From assembly GCF_003751785.1 (NCBI RefSeq), contig NZ_RKIE01000001.1:310001-374000 (forward strand): DNA of 64,000 bases. Direction: 5' to 3'. Shown in pieces: positions 6,457-12,854 of this stretch. Below the pieces are notes generated by a model. The model made no database searches, was not told the DNA's origin, and saw only the letters and a program-made list of their open reading frames with translations. Every line of letters starts with the position of its first letter. Positions within the stretch are counted from its first letter, which is position 1. Origin of the DNA: Frigoribacterium sp. PhB160 (lineage in GTDB: Bacteria; Actinomycetota; Actinomycetes; Actinomycetales; Microbacteriaceae). A program made the translations under genes and the position numbers.

Positions 6457-7805
6457 GCATCGTCCTTCGTGCTGAGGCCGTAGGGAAGTCCGGGCTGATC
6501 GGCTTCGATATCGGTCAGGCGGTTGTACTTGCAGACCCGTTCCCCGCGTGCGGGGGCACCGGATTTGATCTGGCCGACCCCGGTGCCGACGACGAGGTCG
6601 GCGATGAACGTGTCGGTGGTCTCCCCGGAGCGGTGCGACACCATGCAGGCCATGTCGTGCGACCGGGCCGTCGCGATCGCGTCGAGGGTCTGGCTCACAG
6701 TACCGATCTGGTTCGGCTTGATGAGAACGGCGTCCGACCAGCCCTGATCCGCGCCTTCGGCGATCCTTCTGGGGTCAGTCACGTACAGGTCATCGCCGAC
6801 GAGCTGAACCCGTCCGCCGAACCGCGACGCCATCAGCGCCCACCCGTCGTGGTCGTCCTCGTGGAACGCGTCTTCGATGCTCCTGATCGGGTACGCCTCG
6901 AGCAGGGCCCCGTACCGGTCCGCGAGACTTCCACGATCGAGGTCTTGCCCGGCGACTCGGTATCGGCCGTCTCCGTCGCCGAATCCGTTCGCGGCAGGGT
7001 CGAGGGCGATGGCGACGTCGTCCAGCGCTGCCCGGTGGCCGGCGTCGGTGATCGCCTGGACGATGAGGTCGAGGGCCTCCTCGGGGTTGCTGATCGCCGG
7101 GGCGAAGCCGCCCTCGTCGCCGAGCCCTGCGGTGCCGTAGCGCGTCTGTACGAGCGTCTTCAGGGCGTGGTAGACCTCTGCTCCGGTCTGTACCGCTTCC
7201 TCTTCACTGGTCGCCCCGACGGGAGCGATCATGAATTCTTGGAAGTCGAGGTCGTTAGCTGCGTGGGCGCCTCCGTTCAGGACGTTGAAGTGCGGGACGG
7301 GGAGCGTTTCGTTCGCCCCCGACAGCAGGGCGATCCACCGGTGCAGGGGCAGGCCGGCTTCGCGGGCCAGCGCCCGGGACGCCGCGATCGAGGTCGCGAC
7401 GACGGCGTTGGCGCCGAGCCTTGACCAGTTCGACGTGCCGTCGAGGTCGGCGAGGGCACGGTCGATCTCGCTGATCCCGGCCCAGGGGCGTGAGGTGAGG
7501 AGGTCGCCGATCTCGGTGGTGACCATCTGCGCGGCTCGTCGGACGCCCTTGCCACTGAACGCTGCGCCACCGTCCCGGAGTTCGACGGCCTCGTGGGCAC
7601 CGGTCGAGGCTCCTGCGGGGGCGGCGCCCGAGACGAGGGTGCCGTCGGCGAGTTCGAGGTCGACTTGGACGGTGGGGAATCCGCGGGAGTCCAAGATCGA
7701 CCGCCCGAGGGCGGACACGATCTGGACGGGGTGTGCGCCTCCGTGGGTGACGTAGGTGCCGACGTCGTGGGTGTGGATGGTGCGGTCGCTGATGTAGTCG
7801 TTCAC
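6453..7805 (-). CDS. eno: enolase, divergent paralogue in the fluoride operon
   Basis: A 450-residue enolase (2-phosphoglycerate to phosphoenolpyruvate, Mg-dependent, cytosolic). The GTG at 7805 is preceded by GAAGGAGG. Family landmarks are present: GASTGAHEAVELRDG loop, HFNVLNGGAHAANDLDFQEF, LGDEGGFAP, metal ligands in ALDPAA, SIEDAF and VGDDL, the catalytic lysine in LIKPNQIGT, and SHRSGETTDTFIADL with GQIKSGAPARGERVCKYN. Several nearly invariant neighbours differ from housekeeping enolases: DSRGFP for DSRGNP, SIEDAF for SIEDP, IKPNQ for KVNQ. Fluoride inhibits enolase as a Mg-F-phosphate complex, so a replacement copy inside a fluoride operon is meaningful. A separate housekeeping eno presumably exists elsewhere. 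Confidence 0.92.
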   Translation of the reverse strand: MNDYISDRTIHTHDVGTYVTHGGAHPVQIVSALGRSILDSRGFPTVQVDLELADGTLVSGAAPAGASTGAHEAVELRDGGAAFSGKGVRRAAQMVTTEIGDLLTSRPWAGISEIDRALADLDGTSNWSRLGANAVVATSIAASRALAREAGLPLHRWIALLSGANETLPVPHFNVLNGGAHAANDLDFQEFMIAPVGATSEEEAVQTGAEVYHALKTLVQTRYGTAGLGDEGGFAPAISNPEEALDLIVQAITDAGHRAALDDVAIALDPAANGFGDGDGRYRVAGQDLDRGSLADRYGALLEAYPIRSIEDAFHEDDHDGWALMASRFGGRVQLVGDDLYVTDPRRIAEGADQGWSDAVLIKPNQIGTVSQTLDAIATARSHDMACMVSHRSGETTDTFIADLVVGTGVGQIKSGAPARGERVCKYNRLTDIEADQPGLPYGLSTKDDA

Positions 7806-7806
7806 G

Positions 7807-8547
7807 TCAGGTTCCTCCTTCGTGGGTGATGACCGCGGCGGCGAGGGCCGCTGCGGCCGGGTCGAGGTACGTGCCGCCCCGCGTCAGCGGATGCCCATCG
7901 GAGGCGAGGTCGTACATCAGGGGGTGTCCGGTCGGGATGTTGAGCGCGGCGACCTCGAGCGGGGTCAGCGCGTCGAGCAGCAGGCAGAGTGCGCGGAGGC
8001 TGTTGCCATGGCCCACCACGAGCACGGTGCCGCCGGCGGTCCCGGCCTTGACCGCCTCGGTGACGGGGCGGACCCGGGCGATGACGTCGAGCAGGCTCTC
8101 GGCCCGGGTGCGGTTCTCGGGTTCCACATGACGGAGGGCATCCTGAGCCCACAGCTTCGCGAACAGCGCGTCAGAGGACGGCGGGGGCGGGGTGTCCAGG
8201 GAGCGCCGCCACAGGGTGAAGTCCTCCTCGCCGGCTGAGCGGCGGACATCAGCCTTGGTCCGTCCGGTCAGGTCGCCGTAGTCGCGTTCCCGGAGTCGCA
8301 CGTCGACGGTGGCGGGCACGGGCCACTTGTTCTCGGCCACCATGATGCGGGCAGTCTCAGTCGCACGGGCCAGCGGTGAGCACAGGGTCGATGCCGGGCG
8401 GAAACCCGCCTCGTCGAGCAGGTGTGCAGCACGGCGGGCTTCTTCCCGGCCTCCGGTCGTCAGGGGTGAGTCGGTGATGCCGGTGAAGAGCCCGTCGGCA
8501 TTGGCCTGGCTTTCGCCATGTCGCACGAGGGCGATCCGGGTCGTCAC
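7807..8547 (-). CDS. gpmA: 2,3-bisphosphoglycerate-dependent phosphoglycerate mutase
   Basis: A 246-residue histidine phosphatase-superfamily mutase that interconverts 3- and 2-phosphoglycerate. LVRHGESQAN carries the phosphorylated histidine and arginine near residues 8-12, RERDYGDLTGRTK the acidic proton donor, and VVGHGNSLRAL the second histidine. A C-terminal tail follows PTGHPLMYDL. Overlap with usp is four bases, and only one base separates its stop from the enolase start. It supplies the substrate of the neighbouring enolase, so the operon carries two successive steps of lower glycolysis under fluoride control. Confidence 0.93.
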   Translation of the reverse strand: MTTRIALVRHGESQANADGLFTGITDSPLTTGGREEARRAAHLLDEAGFRPASTLCSPLARATETARIMVAENKWPVPATVDVRLRERDYGDLTGRTKADVRRSAGEEDFTLWRRSLDTPPPPSSDALFAKLWAQDALRHVEPENRTRAESLLDVIARVRPVTEAVKAGTAGGTVLVVGHGNSLRALCLLLDALTPLEVAALNIPTGHPLMYDLASDGHPLTRGGTYLDPAAAALAAAVITHEGGT

Positions 8548-9008
8548 GGCCGTGCCTCTGAGACCGGCACGACGAGGACTGGCACGAGCTGATGGTGCAT
8601 GAGGAACGATGCCGTGGACCCGTGCAGTGCAGCCTTCAGGCCCGCGGCCGGACCGTTCGAGGAGCCGACGACGATCATCACGGCGTGCGTGTCGGCGGCG
8701 ACGCGGGCCAACGCCTCTGCGGGGTCACCGGCGAGGACACGGACGTCGACCGTGATCTGCACCTCGGTCCGGAGCCGGGCTGCCGCAGTCTCGACGGCGG
8801 ATGTGTCGACGGCGTCGTACTCGTCTGGGTCGAGGGGAGCGGTCGCTCCTCGGCCGCTGCCGTCAACGGGGTCAGCGGGGACGCGAGAGTCGTCGACCCA
8901 GACGACGACGAGTCGCGCCGACAGCCGGGCCGCGATGCGGGCAGCGGTCGAGAGAACGACGCCGGCCGTTCGGGCATGTGCCCCGACGACGATGGTGTCG
9001 GTGGTCAT
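8544..9008 (-). CDS. universal stress protein, first gene of the fluoride operon
   Basis: A 154-residue UspA-domain protein. IVVGAHARTAGVVL is the N-terminal strand/helix with divergent ATP loop, and VIVVGSSNGPAAGLKAALHGSTAS matches the C-terminal G-2x-G-9x-G-S/T nucleotide motif only loosely. The start ATG at 9008 has AGGAG five bases upstream. That sequence is part of a helix predicted to be controlled by the fluoride riboswitch, making this the gene on which translation of the operon is gated. UspA genes are known members of fluoride-riboswitch regulons; their role in fluoride tolerance is not established. Confidence 0.88.
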   Translation of the reverse strand: MTTDTIVVGAHARTAGVVLSTAARIAARLSARLVVVWVDDSRVPADPVDGSGRGATAPLDPDEYDAVDTSAVETAAARLRTEVQITVDVRVLAGDPAEALARVAADTHAVMIVVGSSNGPAAGLKAALHGSTASFLMHHQLVPVLVVPVSEARP

Positions 9009-9013
9009 CTAGT

Positions 9014-9054
9014 CTCCTATCTCGGTATCTGGGCACGCCAGTGGTTGAGATAGG
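9014..9054 (-). promoter_or_regulatory. riboswitch expression platform sequestering the Shine-Dalgarno
   Basis: On the minus strand CCTATCTC (9054-9047) is an exact complement of GAGATAGG (9023-9016). The second arm contains the start of the AGGAG ribosome binding site at 9018-9014. The first arm begins inside the last aptamer pseudoknot strand (CCC at 9055-9053) and its conserved UA. The two structures cannot coexist, so ligand binding should expose the ribosome binding site. Confidence 0.7.
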
Positions 9055-9102
9055 GACTGTTGTCGACCTGAGTCGAGGTTGGTGACGGCGAGCCCCACCG
9101 CC
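9050..9102 (-). promoter_or_regulatory. fluoride riboswitch (crcB motif) aptamer
   Basis: The aptamer fold is visible: GGCG (9102-9099) pairs with CGCC (9090-9087). The enclosed loop GGGGCU (9096-9091) pairs with AGUCCC (9058-9053) as a pseudoknot of six pairs including one G-U. A second hairpin UCGAC/GUCGA (9076-9063) separates them, and the terminal UA (9052-9051) is the family's conserved dinucleotide. This matches the architecture known from the Thermotoga petrophila aptamer. It lies in front of an operon containing two crcB genes. Two normally conserved positions (9098 and 9062) read G and C instead of A and U. Confidence 0.85.
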
Positions 9103-9118
9103 GTGGCGTTTCCGCCAC
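9103..9118 (-). other. perfect GAAA-tetraloop hairpin abutting the riboswitch
   Basis: GTGGCG-GAAA-CGCCAC on the minus strand: six pairs and a GNRA tetraloop, ending on the base before the first aptamer helix, so the two helices could stack. Not part of the standard aptamer. Confidence 0.5.
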
Positions 9119-9289
9119 ACTCAGTGAAGCACTTATCGGATCAGGCCGCACCTCCCGGCGCAAGATCATCTGGGGCTGGGGGAAGGCTGGGCAGATCGTC
9201 CCGAGAGAAGATCGACAGCCAGGCGTGGCCAGCTCGTCTGATGGCTCTGCTGCCGGTCGACACGACGTCGTGCGGGCGGACGAGTGCGC

Positions 9290-9787
9290 TCAGGTGGCCG
9301 ACGAGTCTGACCAGACAGCTTTTGCACCCGAGTCGCCGATGCGAACGGTGGTGACGATCCCGCCGATGCTGGTGCCGACGACCAGCACCGTCAGCACGGC
9401 GCTGACGACCAGGCGCACGTCGTGCCGGAGTGTCGGCCGTGGGCGGTGCGCTTCCGCTGTGAGCACCCAGCGCTGCCACGCCCACTGCGCCACGGCGACG
9501 ACGAACACGGCGATCGCCCACGGCAGCAGGGTGTCGCCCAGCTGCGTGTGGGCCTCGAGCAGTGCGCTGGGGCCGACCCGCTCTTCCAGCGACTCGCCGG
9601 AGGACGTCGCGAGGGGCACCGCGATCAGCGAGACCAGGGCGATCAGCGGGGTGATGACGCCCAGCCGTCGACGGAGCGCGGGCCAGAACGCCTCGACCAA
9701 TATCAGCAGTGACGCCGTCGGGAACGCGACGGTAACGAGGTGGACGATGAGCGGGTGCATCGGGAGACCGTTGATCTGCCAGTCCAT
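9290..9787 (-). CDS. DUF2231-type four-helix membrane protein
   Basis: A 165-residue integral membrane protein starting DWQINGLPMHPLIVHL; the HPLIVHL stretch in the first helix is characteristic of the DUF2231 family, where paired histidines are suspected of haem or metal binding. Four hydrophobic helices follow, with an EAHTQLGDTLLPWA segment. It lies 36 bases downstream of the COG4705 membrane protein on the same strand and is probably co-transcribed with it. The role is unknown. A Lys-Ser-Asp rich tail of about 15 residues closes the protein. Confidence 0.75.
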   Translation of the reverse strand: MDWQINGLPMHPLIVHLVTVAFPTASLLILVEAFWPALRRRLGVITPLIALVSLIAVPLATSSGESLEERVGPSALLEAHTQLGDTLLPWAIAVFVVAVAQWAWQRWVLTAEAHRPRPTLRHDVRLVVSAVLTVLVVGTSIGGIVTTVRIGDSGAKAVWSDSSAT

Positions 9788-9823
9788 GGGGTCCTGCTTT
9801 CTCGTGAGGGTGGTGCCGGAGGG

Positions 9824-10621
9824 TCAGACGCGCAGCGCGGGTCGCGCCGGTCGTCGCACCGTGAGCACGACGACGAGGGCCGCGATCGCGGCCAGGAACA
9901 CCACGCTCGTGACGGTCGACCCGAGGCCGAGCCCGCCGTCGGCGACCGGCTGCGACAGGAAGTCCCCGACGGAGGCGCCGAGCGGCCGGGTGAGGACGTA
10001 CGCTGCCCAGAACGCGAGCACCGAGCCGACGCCGGCGAACCGGTGCGCCAGGGCGACGACGGCGATGGCCGCCGCGAACAGCAGCGCCGAGGGCAGGTAG
10101 CCGAGCGCGAGCTGCTCGCCGAGCAGGTCGCCGACCGCGGTGCCGAGCGCGAAGGTCATCAACACGGCGGCCCAGTAGAAGGCCTCGCGACGCGGGGTCG
10201 TGACCTCGTGGATCGACAGGGTGCCCGCGACGCGGTGCCAGGCGACGAACACGACGGCCAGCGCCACCGCGAAGACGGCCGTCGACACCCACAGGCTGAC
10301 GCCGAGCGAGTCGGTCAGCGTGTCGGTGAGGAGGGTGCCGACGACGCTGATCAGCACGACCGCGAGCCAGTAGACGACCGGGACGTAGGCCCGGGTCCTG
10401 AACTGCACGACCAGCGCCACGACGAGCAGGGCAGCCATCACCACACTCGTCACGGTCAGTCCGAGTCCGAGGCCGTCGGCGAGGAAGTCGGCGAAGGTCT
10501 CGCCGACGGTGGTGCAGAGGACCTTGATCACCCAGAAGGCGACGGTGATCTCGGGGACCTTGTTGAGCAGGGCCCGGCGGTCGGGGGCCGTGGCCCCGGT
10601 CGGAACAGCGCGTGTCGTCAT
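9824..10621 (-). CDS. COG4705-type membrane-anchored protein with four internal repeats
   Basis: A 265-residue polytopic protein of the uncharacterised COG4705 family. Four copies of a two-helix unit are visible, each with a motif of the form G-xxx-D-xL: TVGETFADFLADGLGLGL, VVGTLLTDTLTDSLGVSL, ALGTAVGDLLGEQLALGY, and PLGASVGDFLSQPVADGG. The spacing of about 60 residues and repeated acidic position suggest a pseudo-fourfold channel or carrier with four aspartates in the membrane. It is divergent from the PAP2-DedA-two-component operon and shares a mirrored operator with it. Substrate unknown. Confidence 0.75.
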   Translation of the reverse strand: MTTRAVPTGATAPDRRALLNKVPEITVAFWVIKVLCTTVGETFADFLADGLGLGLTVTSVVMAALLVVALVVQFRTRAYVPVVYWLAVVLISVVGTLLTDTLTDSLGVSLWVSTAVFAVALAVVFVAWHRVAGTLSIHEVTTPRREAFYWAAVLMTFALGTAVGDLLGEQLALGYLPSALLFAAAIAVVALAHRFAGVGSVLAFWAAYVLTRPLGASVGDFLSQPVADGGLGLGSTVTSVVFLAAIAALVVVLTVRRPARPALRV

Positions 10622-10643
10622 GCGATGACGGTCGCGTGTCGCC

Positions 10644-10717
10644 TCCCAGAAACCGCCCAGAGCCCGAGACGAGGAGGCGCGGGTCGGCCCGCCAGGGCAT
10701 CTGGGCGGTTTCTGGGA
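10644..10717. promoter_or_regulatory. mirrored pair of OmpR-type operator sites
   Basis: TCTGGGCGGTTTCTGGGA at 10700-10717, and its exact reverse complement at 10644-10661. Each arm is a direct repeat of TCTGGG with an 11-base period, the geometry bound by OmpR/PhoB-family dimers. Each arm ends exactly 22 bases before a start codon (10621 on the minus strand, 10740 on the plus strand). Confidence 0.65.
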
Positions 10718-10739
10718 CGGCCGGGCGGAGGCTCGGCGC

Positions 10740-11540
10740 ATGACCGTCCTGCACAGTCCGACCTCGTCGGCGCTCCCTCGCGACCGCACCGCGCCTCCTC
10801 TTTTCCCGGCCGTCCGCGCCGTCGTCCGCGACGGGGCGTGGGCGGTGTCAGGCGCGACCGGCTTCGCCGGCGTCGTCGTCGCGGGGCTGCTGATCACCTC
10901 GGGCACGGGCGGCGTGAACGAGGTCGACCTCGACCTCGTGCAGCACGCGAGCCGCGCGCACGTGCCGGTTCTCGACGAGGCCGCGCTGCTCGTCGACCGG
11001 CTGCTCGGGCCGCAGCTCGGCGCAGCCCTCGTGCTGCTGCTGTCCGTCGCGGTCTGGGTCCTGAGCCGTCGCGCGGCTGCGGCCCTCACCGTCCTCGGCG
11101 TCGCGATCGGGCCGTGGGCCGCGGCCGAGCTGGTCAAGCTCGTCGTGCAGCGCGACCGGCCCGACCCCGGGCTCCTCGCCGACCCGCTGATCATCGAGCC
11201 GCACTCCTTCTCGTTCCCCAGCGGGCACACGGCCCTCGCGACCGGGCTCGCGCTGGCACTCGTTCTGCTCGTCTGGGGGAGGCGCTGCGCGCCCATCGTG
11301 GTCGGGGCCTCCGCCCTCGCCGTATCGTTCGTCGGGCTGTCACGCGTCTGGGTCGGCGTGCACTGGCCGAGCGACACGGTCGCGTCCGTCGTGCTGGGCT
11401 GCTCGGTGGTCGCGCTGCTGCTGCCGCCGTGGCTGCGCCTCCTCGACCGGATCGGGCAGCGCTCAGACCCGACCCACCCCGTCGAGGCCCCGGCACCGAA
11501 CCCCGACACGACCACCGATCCAGGACGGACCCGTTCATGA
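10740..11540 (+). CDS. PAP2-family phosphatase (undecaprenyl-pyrophosphatase type)
   Basis: A 266-residue membrane phosphatase with all three PAP2 motifs: KLVVQRDRP (residues 133-141), FPSGHTALA (159-167) and SRVWVGVHWPSD (201-212), giving the catalytic histidines and aspartate. Roughly five to six helices surround them. Relatives remove the terminal phosphate from undecaprenyl pyrophosphate or phosphatidylglycerol phosphate outside the membrane. GGAGG lies nine bases before the ATG. It is the first of four overlapping genes with DedA and a two-component system, pointing to lipid-carrier recycling as the more likely role. Confidence 0.88.
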   Translation: MTVLHSPTSSALPRDRTAPPLFPAVRAVVRDGAWAVSGATGFAGVVVAGLLITSGTGGVNEVDLDLVQHASRAHVPVLDEAALLVDRLLGPQLGAALVLLLSVAVWVLSRRAAAALTVLGVAIGPWAAAELVKLVVQRDRPDPGLLADPLIIEPHSFSFPSGHTALATGLALALVLLVWGRRCAPIVVGASALAVSFVGLSRVWVGVHWPSDTVASVVLGCSVVALLLPPWLRLLDRIGQRSDPTHPVEAPAPNPDTTTDPGRTRS

Positions 11541-12196
11541 GCATCCTCGACCCCCAGACCCTCCTCGCCGGCATGGGCCCGTGGGCCCTCGGCGGCCTGT
11601 CGCTGATGATCTTCGTCGAGTCGGGCCTGCTGTTCCCCTTCCTGCCCGGCGACTCCCTGCTCGTCACCGCCGGCCTCCTGCACCAGAGCCTCGGACTGAG
11701 CGTCGCGGTGATCGCGCTCTGCGCGTTCCTCGCGGCGGCTGCCGGCGACCAGGTCGGGTTCTTCCTCGGCCACCGGTTCGGGCGCCGCTGGTTCCGCCCC
11801 GGCGCCCGCGTGCTGAAGACGGCGCACCTCGAGCAGGCCGAGGCGTTCTTCGAGCGCCACGGCGGCAAGGCGCTCGTCCTCGGCCGGTTCGTTCCCGTCG
11901 TCCGCACCTTCGTGCCGCTGGCCGCCGGGACCAGCGGCTACCCGTACCGCCGGTTCATCGTGTGGAACCTCACCGGCGCGTTCCTCTGGGCCGTCGGCAT
12001 GACGGTGCTCGGATCGCTCCTCGGCGGCCTACCGTTCGTGGCGGACCACATCGACCTGCTCGCTGTCGGGCTCGTCGTCGTGTCGGTGCTGCCGATCGTG
12101 GTCACCGCCCTGCGGCGATCGCGCGCCGGCCGGGCCGAGCAGAGGGTCGCAGCGACGACGACGAGGGACGAGGAGGCGGTGGGTGACCGGTCCTGA
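11537..12196 (+). CDS. DedA-family membrane protein (undecaprenyl-phosphate flippase type)
   Basis: A 219-residue DedA protein: FVESGLLFPFLPGDSLLVTAG is the re-entrant hairpin with acidic residue, then GDQVGFFLGHRFGRRWF, GRFVPVVRTFVPLAAGTSGYPYRRF (conserved arginines), and a C-terminal helix ending in a charged tail. DedA proteins are known to return undecaprenyl phosphate across the membrane. Combined with the PAP2 enzyme this makes a logical pair: dephosphorylate the carrier outside, flip it inside. The ATG overlaps the PAP2 stop (ATGA), and the last 14 bases overlap the response regulator. Confidence 0.88.
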   Translation: MSILDPQTLLAGMGPWALGGLSLMIFVESGLLFPFLPGDSLLVTAGLLHQSLGLSVAVIALCAFLAAAAGDQVGFFLGHRFGRRWFRPGARVLKTAHLEQAEAFFERHGGKALVLGRFVPVVRTFVPLAAGTSGYPYRRFIVWNLTGAFLWAVGMTVLGSLLGGLPFVADHIDLLAVGLVVVSVLPIVVTALRRSRAGRAEQRVAATTTRDEEAVGDRS

Positions 12197-12854
12197 CACG
12201 CCCCCGCGCCTCCTGCTGGTCGAGGACGACCCGGCGCTCGGGCCCATCGTGGCCGACGTGCTCGGCGAGGCCTGGCAGGTCGACCTCGTGACGGACGGGC
12301 GCGGCGGGCTCGAGGCTGCCCGGGCAGGCGGGTACGCGGTCCTCGTCGTCGACCGGCGCCTCCCGGAGCTCGAGGGCACCGAGCTCGTCGCGGCTCTCCG
12401 TCGCGAGCACGTGACGACGCCCGTGCTGATGCTGACGGCGCTCGGCACGACCGCCGACCGCGTCGCGGGGCTCGACGGCGGGGCGGACGACTACCTGGTC
12501 AAGCCGTTCGAGTTCGACGAGCTGTTCGCCCGGCTGCGCGCCCTGACACGGTCGTTCGCCGCCGAGGAGCGCTGGCTCGACGTGGGGGAGGCCCGCCTGT
12601 ACCCGGAGAGCCGCATCGTCGTCACGCCCTGGTCGAGCCGCGTCGTGCTGAGCGAGCGGGAGAGCGCGCTGCTCGCCGAGCTCGCCCGACGCCCGGACCA
12701 CACCTTCGACCGGGCGGACCTGCTCGCGCGGGTGTTCCCGCACGGCGAGCAGCTCGGCACCGTCGACACCTACGTCAGCTACCTGCGCCGCAAGATCGAC
12801 CGCGACGTCGTGTTGACCGTGCGCGGGCGCGGGTACCGGGTGGGTGCTCTGTGA
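12183..12854 (+). CDS. OmpR/PhoB-family response regulator
   Basis: A 223-residue response regulator. Receiver domain: LLVEDDP gives the acidic pocket (E14, D15, D16), VVDRRLPE the phosphorylated D57, MLTALGTT the conserved threonine and LVKPFEFDEL the lysine. The C-terminal winged helix is clear from LSERESALLAELARRPDHTF to YVSYLRRKI and VRGRGYRVG. It starts with GTG inside the end of dedA. The mirrored TCTGGG repeats at 10644-10717 are the obvious candidate binding sites, which would make the operon autoregulated. Confidence 0.95.
   Translation: MTGPDTPPRLLLVEDDPALGPIVADVLGEAWQVDLVTDGRGGLEAARAGGYAVLVVDRRLPELEGTELVAALRREHVTTPVLMLTALGTTADRVAGLDGGADDYLVKPFEFDELFARLRALTRSFAAEERWLDVGEARLYPESRIVVTPWSSRVVLSERESALLAELARRPDHTFDRADLLARVFPHGEQLGTVDTYVSYLRRKIDRDVVLTVRGRGYRVGAL

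Noticed and set aside
5920-9008. The enolase and mutase genes taken as the housekeeping glycolytic copies.
   Set aside because: The fluoride riboswitch, coupled crcB genes and divergent enolase residues argue for a specialised set, though only the full genome can exclude it.
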